The notes beneath the pieces were generated by a model, which saw nothing but the letters and a program-made list of their open reading frames with translations, searched no databases and was not told the DNA's origin. The translations under genes were made by a program, and so were the position numbers. From Streptomyces sp. DvalAA-43 (GTDB lineage: Bacteria > Actinomycetota > Actinomycetes > Streptomycetales > Streptomycetaceae), in contig NZ_FMBW01000071.1 in NCBI RefSeq assembly GCF_900091725.1, positions 1-64,000 on the forward strand: DNA of 64,000 nucleotides. The letters are read 5' to 3'. Of this stretch, positions 19,236-30,535 are shown piece by piece. Each line of letters opens with the position of its first letter. Positions within the stretch are counted from its first letter, which is position 1.

Positions 19236-20138
19236 ATGACTGCCATGACTGCGACACAGACGCCCCCCACCTCCCTCCATTCCCCCGTGATCGGGTGGTT
19301 CGACCAGCACGCCCGCGATCTGCCCTGGCGCCGCCCCGAAGCGGGCGCCTGGGGTGTGATGGTGAGCGAGTTCATGCTGCAGCAGACCCCCGTGAACCGG
19401 GTCCTCCCGGTGTACGAGCAGTGGCTGGCCCGCTGGCCCCGCCCCGCCGACCTGGCCGCCGAACCGCCCGGCGAGGCGGTCCGTGCCTGGGGCCGGCTCG
19501 GCTACCCTCGCCGGGCGCTCCGCCTGCACGGGGCCGCGCAGGCAATAACGGAACGGCACGGCGGCGACGTACCGAGCGAGCACGGCCAGCTGCTCGCCCT
19601 GCCCGGGATCGGCGAGTACACCGCGGCGGCGGTGGCCTCGTTCGCGTACGGGCAGCGCCACGCGGTGCTCGACACGAACGTCCGCCGGGTGTTCGCGCGG
19701 GCCGCGTCCGGGATCCAGTACCCGCCGAACGCGACCACCGCCGCCGAGCGCAAGCTCGCCCGTGCGCTGCTCCCCGAGGAGGACGAACGGGCCGCCCGCT
19801 GGGCCGCCGCGACGATGGAGCTCGGGGCCCTCGTCTGTACCGCCAAGAACGAGGACTGCACCCGGTGCCCGATCTCCGGGCAGTGCGCCTGGCGGCTGGC
19901 CGGGAAGCCCGCCCACCAGGGGCCGCCGCGGCGCGGTCAGACCTACGCCGGCACCGACCGGCAGGTCCGCGGCCGGCTGCTCGCCGTGTTGCGCGAGGCC
20001 GTGACACCGGTGCCGCAGTCGGCGCTGGACGCGGTGTGGGACGAACCGGTGCAGCGCGCCCGCGCGCTGGACGGCCTGGTCGCCGACGGCCTGGTCGAAC
20101 CGCTGGCAGGCGGGCAGTACCGGCTGCCGCTGACCTGA
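19236..20138 (+). CDS. mutY: A/G-specific adenine DNA glycosylase
   Basis: 300 residues. Removes adenine mispaired with 8-oxoguanine. Catalytic Glu lies in SEFMLQQTPVNRV, the helix-hairpin-helix is LLALPGIGEYTAAAVASFAYG, the catalytic Asp is in VLDTNVRRVFAR, and the 4Fe-4S cluster loop is intact (C-x6-C-x2-C-x5-C in CTAKNEDCTRCPISGQC). It is shorter than the E. coli enzyme (350) because the C-terminal NUDIX-like 8-oxoG-sensing domain is reduced to a small winged segment, normal for actinobacteria. Start chosen at the first of two in-frame ATGs (19236, 19245), preceded by AGGA. Confidence 0.93.
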   Translation: MTAMTATQTPPTSLHSPVIGWFDQHARDLPWRRPEAGAWGVMVSEFMLQQTPVNRVLPVYEQWLARWPRPADLAAEPPGEAVRAWGRLGYPRRALRLHGAAQAITERHGGDVPSEHGQLLALPGIGEYTAAAVASFAYGQRHAVLDTNVRRVFARAASGIQYPPNATTAAERKLARALLPEEDERAARWAAATMELGALVCTAKNEDCTRCPISGQCAWRLAGKPAHQGPPRRGQTYAGTDRQVRGRLLAVLREAVTPVPQSALDAVWDEPVQRARALDGLVADGLVEPLAGGQYRLPLT

Positions 20139-20161
20139 GGCAGCGCTCGCTCCCCGCTCCC

Positions 20162-20278
20162 GCACAACCGCGAGGCAGCACCCGCTCCCCCGCTGTTACA
20201 CAACCGATGGACAGCCGTGCGTCGGCCTATGGCTGCTCCGCACAGCCCCGTGACAACTGCTCCGTAGCGTCTTGTCTC
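20162..20278 (+). promoter_or_regulatory. sigE promoter region with repeated ACAACYG boxes
   Basis: Upstream of sigE, CACAACCG occurs twice (around 20163 and 20199) and a related ACAACTG near 20253. The last overlaps a possible -35 TGACAA (20251-20256), followed by GTAGCGTCTTGTCTCGTC as -10 region. The CseB response regulator activates sigE in S. coelicolor. These repeats are candidate CseB sites by inference only. Confidence 0.35.
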
Positions 20279-20344
20279 GTCAGCCCGACCGAACGATGGC
20301 TGGCGGCGGGACCACGGGGATCCACGGGGACGGAGGCGGTTGGA

Positions 20345-20959
20345 ATGGCGCACGGCGAGGTGCTCGCATTCGAGGACTACGTACGCACTCGGCATGACGC
20401 GCTGCTGCGCAGCGCGCGACGGCTGGTCCCCGACCCGGTGGACGCACAGGACCTGCTCCAGACCGCCCTGGTCCGTACGTACGGCCGCTGGGACGGCATC
20501 GCCGACAAGTCGCTGGCCGATGCCTACCTGCGCCGCGTCATGATCAACACCCGTACCGAGTGGTGGCGGGCCCGCAAGCTGGACGAGGTCCCCACCGAGC
20601 AGCTTCCCGACGCGAGCGTCGAGGACGGCACCGAGCAGCGCGCCGACCGCGCCCTGCTGATGGACGTGCTGGGCGTCCTGGCTCCCAAACAGCGCAGCGT
20701 GGTCGTGCTGCGACACTGGGAGCAGATGAGTACCGAGGAGACGGCCGCCGCGCTCGGCATGTCGGCCGGTACGGTGAAGAGCACGCTGCACCGTGCGCTG
20801 GCACGGCTGCGCCAGGAGCTGGAGAGCCGGGAGGCGGCGAGCAGGGAGGACCGGCTCCGCGAGGAGCAGGTCCGGCCGGCGGGCCGTGCCCCGGTACCGG
20901 CGCGGGCGCGGGTGGGCAGGCATACGGACGAACGGGGGCGGGAGCGTTGCGCGGCCTGA
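20345..20959 (+). CDS. sigE: ECF RNA polymerase sigma factor SigE
   Basis: 204 residues. Region 2 (VPDPVDAQDLLQTALVRTYGRWDG and AYLRRVMINTRTEWWR) and region 4 (LAPKQRSVVVLRHWEQMSTEETAAALGMSAGTVKSTLHRALARL) are complete. The wording matches the S. coelicolor envelope-stress sigma factor, and the cseA-cseB-cseC genes follow directly, so this is the SigE/Cse system that responds to cell-wall damage. ATG at 20345 has GGAGG 8 bases upstream. There is no linked anti-sigma gene; control is at transcription by CseB/CseC. The last ~40 residues after LESREAASREDR are a charged variable tail. Confidence 0.96.
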   Translation: MAHGEVLAFEDYVRTRHDALLRSARRLVPDPVDAQDLLQTALVRTYGRWDGIADKSLADAYLRRVMINTRTEWWRARKLDEVPTEQLPDASVEDGTEQRADRALLMDVLGVLAPKQRSVVVLRHWEQMSTEETAAALGMSAGTVKSTLHRALARLRQELESREAASREDRLREEQVRPAGRAPVPARARVGRHTDERGRERCAA

Positions 20960-21681
20960 CAGCCAGCGGCGACGGTGGTGACCGTGGCGGTGGAAGAGAT
21001 GACGGTGGCCGTGCGGCCACCGTCCGACGTGGCCGGGTCCTGACCGGCTGGGCGGCGAGCGCCACGACCCTGGTCGGCCTCGCCGCCTTCGGGCTGCTCA
21101 CCGTCAGCTGCTCGACCGGCGGCACCGGCACCCGGGACGAGGGCCCGGCCGGCACCCAGCCGGTCGCGCAGGTCACGCCCAGCGCCGAGCCGTCCTCCTC
21201 CGCGAAGCCCGCCGCGCGCATCGATCCCGTCTCCCTGCTCAAGCACGACCCCAAGGTCAGCGAGCGGGTCAGAACGGATCTGAAGCCCTGCACCGGCTCC
21301 GCGTACCCGGTGGACACCTCGTACGGCACCATGACCGGCGGGCCCTCGCCCGATGTCGTGGTGAACGTGATGACCTGCGGCGATTCGGTGGGCGTCGGTA
21401 CCTATGTGTACCGGCCGCAGAGCAATGGCCGGTACGAGAACGTGTTCGCCATCGAGCAGCCCGCGGTCTACGGCACCATCGACCGCGGTGATCTGGTGGT
21501 GACGACCCAGGTGTACGAGAAGAAGGACTCGGTCGCGTACCCCTCCGGCGAGGAAGTCATCACCTACCGCTGGGCGGGCAACCGCTTCACCGAGCACGAC
21601 CGGGTGCACAACGACTTCAACCGAGCCGTCGGCAGCGGCGGAGCGGCCCTTCCGGGGGCCGCCGATCCGGCGGGGAACTGA
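20947..21681 (+). CDS. cseA: lipoprotein CseA, negative modulator of the SigE system
   Basis: About 244 residues from a TTG start at 20947 that overlaps the sigE stop by 13 bases and has GGGAG just upstream. A long positively charged n-region precedes a hydrophobic segment (ASATTLVGLAAFGLLTVS) ending in a lipobox-like TVSC at which lipidation is expected. The exported domain includes DVVVNVMTCGDSVGVGTYVYRP and a second cysteine (LKPCTG). In S. coelicolor CseA loss raises sigE expression. The start is the weakest part of the call, and an internal start would shorten only the n-region. Confidence 0.85.
   Translation: MRGLTASGDGGDRGGGRDDGGRAATVRRGRVLTGWAASATTLVGLAAFGLLTVSCSTGGTGTRDEGPAGTQPVAQVTPSAEPSSSAKPAARIDPVSLLKHDPKVSERVRTDLKPCTGSAYPVDTSYGTMTGGPSPDVVVNVMTCGDSVGVGTYVYRPQSNGRYENVFAIEQPAVYGTIDRGDLVVTTQVYEKKDSVAYPSGEEVITYRWAGNRFTEHDRVHNDFNRAVGSGGAALPGAADPAGN
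21001..21024 (+). terminator. attenuator-type hairpin just after sigE
   Basis: GACGGTGGCC (21001-21010) pairs perfectly with GGCCACCGTC (21015-21024) around GTGC. It begins 41 bases after the sigE stop codon, inside the 5' part of cseA. In S. coelicolor most sigE transcripts end just downstream of sigE and only a minority read into cseABC, which this hairpin could explain. Confidence 0.5.
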
Positions 21682-21691
21682 GAGCAGTCTG

Positions 21692-22392
<701 letters not shown>

Positions 22393-22396
<4 letters not shown>

Positions 22397-23772
22397 AGCG
22401 GCCCGCCCTGCGGACGGGAGTCCGCTGGAAGATCAGCATCGCGATCGCGGCGGTCGGAGCGCTGACCGCGGTCGCGCTCAGCTTCGTCGTCCACAACGCG
22501 GCCCGGGTCTCGATGCTGGAGAACGCCCGCGAGGTCCAGCTGGACCGGCTGACGTACGCGCAGCTGCTGTACGAGGCGACGAAGACGAAGAAGGCCGACC
22601 TCCGGTTCGGCGCCAAGCTCAACGACCCGACGATGCCGCGCAGCCTGCGCGCGGAGACCGCCAGGAACCGGCGGGCCACCCATGTCGACGAGTCCGCCGA
22701 GGGGGTGCCGGACGTCTGGGCGGCGGTACCGGTCGGCCATGGCGACGTGCTCTCGCTGCACACCCGGTTCGCGGGCCGCTCCGCCACGATCATGGGCGAC
22801 CTCGACCGGGCGTTGATCATCGGCTCGGTCTCGGTGGTGTTCGGCGGCTGTGCGCTGGGCGTGCTGATCGGCGGGCAGCTGTCGCGCCGACTGCGCAAGG
22901 CGGCGGCCGCGGCGGGCAAGGTCGCGCAGGGCAATACGGAGGTACGGGTCAGGGAGGCCGTCGGCGGGGTCGTCCAGGACGAGACCGATGAGCTGGCCGC
23001 CGCGGTGGACGCGCTGACGGACGCGCTGAACGCGCGGATCGAGGCGGAGCGCCGGGTCACCGCGGACATCGCGCACGAGCTGCGTACGCCGGTGACCGGT
23101 CTGCTGACGGCGGCCGAGCTGCTGCCGCCCGGCCGCCCCACCGAGCTGGTGCGGGACCGGGCGCAGGCGATGCGCACGCTGGTCGAGGACGTGCTGGAGG
23201 TGGCCCGGCTGGACAGCGCGTCGGAGCGGGCCGAGCTCCAGGAGCTCGCGCTCGGGGAGTTCGTCAGCCGGCGGATCGCGCTGCTGGACCCGGATGTACG
23301 GGTGCGGGTGGTGCACGAGTCCTGGGTCAACACCGATCCGCGCCGGCTGGAGCGGATCCTCGGCAATCTGCTGGGCAACGCCGCCAAGCACGGCGCGACC
23401 CCGGTGGAGGTCACGGTCGAGGGCCGGGTGGTCCGGATCCGCGATCACGGTTCCGGGTTCCCGGCGGCGCTGCTGCGCGAGGGGCCGAGCCGGTTCCGTA
23501 CCGGCAGCAGTGACCGGGCCGGTCACGGGCACGGTCTCGGGCTGACGATCGCGGCCGGTCAGGCGCGGGTCCTGGGGGCCCGGCTGACCTTCCGCAACGC
23601 GGCGCCGGAGGGGGCCGCGGAGGGCACGGGCGCGATCGCGGTGCTGTGGCTGCCCGAGCACGCGCCGACGAACACCGGCAGCTTCCCGATGCTCCAGGTG
23701 GCCGAGCAGCGGGGCCCGGACGACGACGAGGCACAGGGCGCTGAGCCGGGCCTCGGGCGGTCCGGCGGCTGA
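22393..23772 (+). CDS. cseC: sensor histidine kinase CseC
   Basis: 459 residues. Two membrane segments flank an extracytoplasmic sensor of ~100 residues (ISIAIAAVGALTAVALSFVV near 16-35 and ALIIGSVSVVFGGCALGVLIG near 138-158). A HAMP-like linker, H-box with His228 (TADIAHELRTPVTG), N-box (RILGNLLGNAAKHG), G1 (RDHGSGFP) and G2 (GHGHGLGLTIA) follow. GTG start at 22393 lies within a GTGA overlap with cseB. It senses cell-envelope stress such as that caused by glycopeptides and lysozyme in S. coelicolor. Note the short ATP lid between G1 and G2. Confidence 0.95.
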
Positions 23773-23789
23773 GCCCCTGGTACGGCAGA

Positions 23790-23833
23790 TACGGCAGAGG
23801 CTCCCGGGGCGTGCCCCGGGAGCCTCTGCCGTA
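23790..23833. terminator. long bidirectional terminator
   Basis: Two perfect 21-base arms (TACGGCAGAGGC... at 23790-23810 and its complement at 23813-23833) separated by only GT. It lies between cseC and the convergent transporter gene. Confidence 0.85.
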
Positions 23834-23845
23834 CGCCGTGCGGGA

Positions 23846-25423
23846 TCAGACGGCCTCGGCCTCGGCCTGCTTGGTCACCGGGCCCGCTCCGCGCAGCGGC
23901 ACCTCCTTGACGAAGACCGAGGCGACCAGCGCGACCAGGGCGACCGAGGCGCCCACGAGGAACGCGAGGTGCGTGCCGGACGACACCGCGAACTGGTAGG
24001 CCTCGCGCGCCGCGTCCGGCAGCTTCGCCAGGCTCGCCGCGTCCAGCTGCGCGGACTGCTCGGTGGCCGCACCGCCGCCGCGGGCCACCATCTCGTCCTG
24101 CACCCGGCCGGTGAACAGCGCGCCCATGATCGCGACGCCGAAGGAGCTGCCGAGCGAGCGGAAGAGGGTCGCCCCGGAGGAGGCGACGCCCATGTCCTTC
24201 ATCTCCACGCTGTTCTGGGCGACGAGCATCGTGATCTGCATCAGGAAGCCCATGCCCGCGCCGAGCACCGCCATGTAGACGCCGGAGGTGAACCGGGTGG
24301 TGTCGACGTCCATCCGGGAGAGCAGGAAGAGACCGGTCACCATCAGCACGGAGCCGATCACGGGGAAGATCTTGTACTTGCCGGTGCTGGTGGTGACCCG
24401 TCCGGCGATCAGCGAGACGGCCATCATCGCCAGCAGCATCGGCAGGAGCAGCAGACCCGAGTTGGTGGCCGAGGCGCCCTGGACGGACTGCTGGTACAGC
24501 GGCAGGAAGAGCACCGCGCCGAACATCACGAAGCCCGCCACGAAGCCGACGACGGACATCAGGGTGAAGTTGCGGCTGCGGAAGACGCGCAGCGGAATGA
24601 TCGGTTCTGCTGCCTTGGTCTCGACGAAGACGAAGCCTACGAGCGCGACGACGCCGATCGCGATGAGCTCCATGATCATGGCGGAGTTCCAGTCGTACTC
24701 CGTACCGCCCCAGGTGGTCACCAGGACGATCGCGGTGATGCCGAGGGTCAGCAGTCCCGCGCCGAGGTAGTCGATCTTGCCCTGGGCGCCCTTCCGCTTG
24801 GGCAGGTGCAGCACGATGGTGACCATGGCGAGGGCGATCGCGCCCAGCGGCAGGTTTATGTAGAAGCTCCAGCGCCAGCCGAGGTGGTCGGTGATGGTGC
24901 CGCCGACCAGCGGTCCGCCGATCATGGCGATGGCCATGACGCCGGCCATCATGCCCTGGTACTTGCCGCGCTCGCGGGGCGGTACGAGGTCACCGATGAT
25001 CGCCATGACGCCGACCATCAGGCCGCCCGCGCCGAGCCCCTGGACCGCCCGGAAACCGATCAGCTGGCCCATGTCCTGGGACATTCCGCTCAGCACCGAG
25101 CCGGCCAGGAAGATCACGATGGACGTGAGGAAGATGCCCTTGCGCCCGTACATGTCGCCGAGCTTGCCCCAGATGGGGGTGGAGGCGGCGGTGGCCAGGG
25201 TGTACGCGGTGACGACCCAGGACAGGTGCTCCATGCCGCCGAGGTCGCCGACGATGGTCGGCATCGCCGTGCCGACGATCAGGTTGTCCAGCATGGCGAG
25301 CAGCATCGTGATCATCAGGGCGAGCATCACCGCCCTGACGCTCCGCTGCGGCGTCTCGGGTTTCGCGGCCGGACGGTCGGCGACGGCCGCCGTCCCGACG
25401 GCCGCCTTCTTCAGATCGGACAT
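23846..25423 (-). CDS. MFS drug exporter, DHA2 family (14 membrane segments)
   Basis: 525 residues, matching EmrB/QacA-type 14-segment proton antiporters. Motif A GKLGDMYGRKGIF follows segment 2, motif C-like GGPLVGGTITDHLGWRW occurs in segment 5, and AVQGLGAGGLMVGVMAIIGD in segment 4. It probably exports a hydrophobic drug or metabolite. The ATG at 25423 has GGGGAG upstream; the frame is open 13 codons further but without signals. Divergent from a TetR-family gene across a 125-base intergenic with a large inverted repeat, the standard layout of an inducible efflux pump. Confidence 0.92.
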   Translation of the reverse strand: MSDLKKAAVGTAAVADRPAAKPETPQRSVRAVMLALMITMLLAMLDNLIVGTAMPTIVGDLGGMEHLSWVVTAYTLATAASTPIWGKLGDMYGRKGIFLTSIVIFLAGSVLSGMSQDMGQLIGFRAVQGLGAGGLMVGVMAIIGDLVPPRERGKYQGMMAGVMAIAMIGGPLVGGTITDHLGWRWSFYINLPLGAIALAMVTIVLHLPKRKGAQGKIDYLGAGLLTLGITAIVLVTTWGGTEYDWNSAMIMELIAIGVVALVGFVFVETKAAEPIIPLRVFRSRNFTLMSVVGFVAGFVMFGAVLFLPLYQQSVQGASATNSGLLLLPMLLAMMAVSLIAGRVTTSTGKYKIFPVIGSVLMVTGLFLLSRMDVDTTRFTSGVYMAVLGAGMGFLMQITMLVAQNSVEMKDMGVASSGATLFRSLGSSFGVAIMGALFTGRVQDEMVARGGGAATEQSAQLDAASLAKLPDAAREAYQFAVSSGTHLAFLVGASVALVALVASVFVKEVPLRGAGPVTKQAEAEAV

Positions 25424-25460
25424 TGGTCCCCACTCCCCTGATCCCCGGTACGGGCCAGAC

Positions 25461-25531
25461 ACTTACTTGCCGCCCGGCTAGTAACTACACTGGGGAAAGT
25501 AGACCCCCAACTAGCCGGGCGTCAAGTAAGT
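25461..25531. promoter_or_regulatory. double TetR-type operator and divergent promoter
   Basis: Two 22-base arms, 25461-25482 and 25510-25531, are inverted copies with a single mismatch. Each arm is itself part of a palindrome: site 1 (25463-25484) reads TTACT-t-GCCG-cc-CGGC-t-AGTAA, dyad-symmetric at all but the lower-case bases. Site 2 (25508-25529) is a less symmetric copy of it. A -10 box TACACT (25486-25491) between the sites serves the regulator gene, with site 1 covering its -35 region (17-base spacer). Repressor bound to both sites would shut both genes. Confidence 0.85.
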
Positions 25532-25548
25532 TCGTGAGGGAGAGTTTC

Positions 25549-26133
25549 ATGGGGAGCACGCCGCAGCAGCGCCGTGGCAACACGCGCCAGCGCATTCAGG
25601 ACGTCGCCCTGGAGCTCTTCGCCGAACAGGGCTACGAGAAGACCTCGCTCCGCGAGATCTCCGAGCGGCTCGATGTCACCAAGGCCGCGCTGTACTACCA
25701 CTTCAAGACCAAGGAAGACATCCTGGTCAGCATCTTCGAGGACCTCAACCGCCCGGTCGAGGAGCTGCTCGCCTGGGGCAAGGAGCAGCCGCGCACCCTG
25801 GAGACGAAGAAGGAGATCCTCAGCCGCTACAGCGAGGCCCTGGTGGCCGCCGCCCCGCTGTTCCGCTTCATGCAGGAGAACCAGGCGGCCGTACGGGAAC
25901 TGAGCATCGGGCAGACCATCAAGGAGCGCGTCGTCGCCCTGGTCGACCTGATCCAGGAACCCGGCGCGTCAATGACCGACCATGTGCGCTGCTCCACCGC
26001 GCTCTTCGCGACGCACGCGGGCATGTTCGCCCTCAAAGACCTCGAAGGCGACCCCGAGGAGAAGCGCAAGGCCGTCCTCGAAGTCGCCTTCGAACTGGTC
26101 ACCCGGGCACACGGCCGGGATCCGGTGGAGTAG
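25549..26133 (+). CDS. TetR-family transcriptional repressor
   Basis: 194 residues. N-terminal helix-turn-helix is textbook: IQDVALELFAEQGYEKTSLREISERLDVTKAALYYHFKTKEDIL, split over residues ~15-58. The helical C-terminal ligand-binding domain is of the usual size. ATG at 25549 with GAGGGAGA upstream. It most likely represses itself and the divergent exporter gene through the palindromes in the gap, being released by the exported compound. The ligand is not predictable from sequence. Confidence 0.92.
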   Translation: MGSTPQQRRGNTRQRIQDVALELFAEQGYEKTSLREISERLDVTKAALYYHFKTKEDILVSIFEDLNRPVEELLAWGKEQPRTLETKKEILSRYSEALVAAAPLFRFMQENQAAVRELSIGQTIKERVVALVDLIQEPGASMTDHVRCSTALFATHAGMFALKDLEGDPEEKRKAVLEVAFELVTRAHGRDPVE

Positions 26134-26181
26134 CGAGCCGTCCCCGTCGGGAACGTCCCCGTCGGGACCGTCCCGGTCGGG

Positions 26182-26880
26182 TCAGACCCGCACGCCCTCC
26201 CTGTGCAGGAAGCTGACCGGGTTGATCGCGGAGCCGTAGTCGGCGGTGTGCCGGATCTCGAAGTGCAGGTGCGGGCCGCTGGAGTTGCCGGTGCTGCCCG
26301 AGAGCGCGATCCGCTCGCCGGTCTTCACGGCCTCGCCGATCCGCACCTCGATCTTCGACAGGTGGGCGTACTGCGAGTACGTGCCGTTGGCGTGCTTGAT
26401 CACGACGGCGTTGCCGTACGCCGGACCGTCGCCGCCGCCGTTGGGGCCGGCCTTCACGACGATGCCGGTGTGCGCGGCGCGGACCTTGGTGCCGGTCGGC
26501 ACGGCGAAGTCCTGGCCGGAGTGCTTGTGGGCCCAGCGGCTGCCGTCGTTGCCGAAGCTCGCGCTCAGCTCGTAGCGGCTGACCGGGGCTCCCCAGCCGT
26601 GGGTCTTCTTCAGGGCGGCCTTCTTCGCCGCGGCCGCCTTCTTGACCGCCGCCGCCTTCTTGGCCGCGACCTTGCCCTGCACGGCCGCCTGCTCGGCGAC
26701 CGATTGGGCAGCGCCGCTGCCCAGCAGGTTCACACCGTCCGGGGCGCCCGCCGGGGCGGCCGCGAACGCAGCGCCCGCACCGAGAACCATCGACGTCCCC
26801 AGGCCGGCTGCCACGACGGCACCCCGGACACGGGACAGGGACGGGCGGCGGGAGTGCTGGAACGAAACGCGCTTCGACAT
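26182..26880 (-). CDS. secreted M23-family peptidoglycan endopeptidase
   Basis: 232 residues. Signal peptide: basic n-region (SKRVSFQHSRRPSLSRVR), hydrophobic core AVVAAGLGTSMVLGAGAAF and AFAA cleavage site. An Ala/Lys-rich linker (KKAAAVKKAAAAKKAALKK) follows, then the LytM/M23 domain with metal ligands in HKHSGQDFAVPTGT (H-x3-D) and HLHFEIR (H-x-H). It cleaves peptidoglycan cross-links outside the cell. ATG at 26880 is preceded by GGAGG; the frame is open further up. No cell-wall-binding domain is seen, so the Lys/Ala linker may itself provide wall attachment. Confidence 0.93.
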   Translation of the reverse strand: MSKRVSFQHSRRPSLSRVRGAVVAAGLGTSMVLGAGAAFAAAPAGAPDGVNLLGSGAAQSVAEQAAVQGKVAAKKAAAVKKAAAAKKAALKKTHGWGAPVSRYELSASFGNDGSRWAHKHSGQDFAVPTGTKVRAAHTGIVVKAGPNGGGDGPAYGNAVVIKHANGTYSQYAHLSKIEVRIGEAVKTGERIALSGSTGNSSGPHLHFEIRHTADYGSAINPVSFLHREGVRV

Positions 26881-27329
26881 AAGCGGAGAACCTCCGGAGA
26901 TGACTGGACCCGGCGTTCCGGCCGGGCTGGCCATTCTTTGGTAACCCGCACCCCAGCCATGGATCAAACACCCCATCTACGAACAAAAGCCGTATCCGGA
27001 GCCCCGGGAATTCACTGCCACGGACCTCGCGCACCCCGCACTCGCACCCGTCGAAAGTCCGGCTCCGGGCAGACCCGACCTTGGTTTCAAACCCACTCGA
27101 ACCGGACAGATGCTGGTGATCCGGGTTCTCGTCCCTCCGGCACCCGAAACCCCCTCCGTCGCAGGGCCGAAGGTCCCCGCGACGATCACGGCGCTCCCTC
27201 CTACGTTCCCTAGTAGGCCCGGAACGGGCTGTGCGCCTTGTCACCGCCGGCGGCCCGGAGGCTGTCCGTTTCGGGACCTTCGGCCCCACGGGCTGACACG
27301 ACGACCAGCTCATCCCGGGGGGACAGGCC
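26881..27329. other. 449-base stretch with no gene between the M23 peptidase and the trypco2 remnant
   Basis: It contains the ribosome site and, presumably, a promoter for the peptidase gene on the minus strand, but I see no convincing -35/-10 pair. I looked for a c-di-AMP (ydaO) riboswitch, common before streptomycete wall hydrolases, and did not find its conserved wording. A GGGGGGA ribosome site near 27316-27322 precedes the next plus-strand start. Confidence 0.5.
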
Positions 27330-27500
27330 ATGGCCAGCGGCACCGCAGGCAGCAGCGGCATGGACGGCATCGAGCTCGCCGATGCCGTCGAGTCGATCCG
27401 CAACCAGCTCATCGACGCCGCGACCGGCGGCCCCTGGCAGATCGGCCACGGGGACCAGGGCAGCACAGCACACTTCGGCGGCGGAGCGCCCCGGCCGTGA
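27330..27500 (+). pseudogene. remnant of a trypco2 (trypsin co-occurring domain 2) protein
   Basis: A 56-residue frame with ATG at 27330 and a GGGGGGA site upstream. Residues 11-34 (MDGIELADAVESIRNQL...) match the start of the trypco2 domain, whose usual opening is GIELADA-x-x-x-LR-x-EL. The rest of the ~100-residue domain is missing; after AATGG the protein jumps to GHGDQGSTAHFGGG, which resembles the C-terminal end of such proteins, so an internal deletion is likely. The stop overlaps the next start as GTGA, the coupled arrangement usual for trypco2 followed by a trypsin-like effector. Confidence 0.6.
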
Positions 27501-27874
27501 GCACCGCGCCGCCCACCGCACCCGCGGCGCGCACGGTCGTCGTGCTGGGCGCCGGAACCGTCCAGGGCAGCGGCGCCCTGCTCACCGACCGGCTCGTACT
27601 GACCTGCGCCCATGTGGTCAGGGGCGGCAGCCGGGCCGCGGTCGCCCACCCCGGACGGGCGGACCACGCGACGGCGACGGTCGCCTGGATCGACCACGGC
27701 CTCGACGCCGCCCTCCTGCTGACCGCCGACCCGGTGCTCCCGGTCGCCCCGGTACGGCTCGGCACCCTCCACACCGGGCACGCGGTCCCCGGCTGCGAGA
27801 TGCCCGGGTGCCGGGTGACCGTCACCGGCGAGGCGTCGGTCAGGGGCGCCGAGGGCCTCGGCATAGGCCGCTGA
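27497..27874 (+). pseudogene. truncated trypsin-like serine protease domain
   Basis: 125 residues from a GTG at 27497, overlapping the trypco2 remnant by 4 bases. The fold opens with GAGTVQGSGALLTDRLVLTC and the catalytic histidine (CAHVV), and continues to the catalytic aspartate region (HGLDAALLL). It ends at GLGIGR before the GDSGGP block, so the catalytic serine is absent and the protease would be dead. Full-length relatives carry a whole trypsin domain, often fused to an NTPase and further effector or repeat domains. All of that is missing here. Confidence 0.65.
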
Positions 27875-27921
27875 CCGCCGTACGCACGGAAAAGTACGCG
27901 CAGGGGAAGTACACGCAGAAA

Positions 27922-27966
27922 AAGGGGCTGCCCCGGACCGTTGCGCACGGTCCGGGGCAGCCCCTT
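27922..27966. terminator. strong bidirectional terminator
   Basis: A perfect 20-bp stem (AAGGGGCTGCCCCGGACCGT at 27922-27941, complement at 27947-27966) closed by TGCGC. It separates the protease remnant from the convergent clpC gene. Confidence 0.88.
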
Positions 27967-28006
27967 CGGTCTTACTGCCTTACTGCTCAGGCGCTCGGGA
28001 GCGTCC

Positions 28007-30535
<2,529 letters not shown>

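Noticed and set aside
26881..27120. Possible c-di-AMP (ydaO) riboswitch before the M23 peptidase, suspected because disA is in the window.
   Set aside because: The conserved core wording of the actinobacterial ydaO class is not present on the minus strand. Only a normal ribosome site is seen.
27105..27150. tRNA-like wording (GGGTTCTCGTCCC followed by CTCCGGCACC) suggesting a tRNA or an attachment-site remnant.
   Set aside because: Only three pairs form in the T-arm and no matching acceptor, D-arm or anticodon arm exists at the right distance on either strand.
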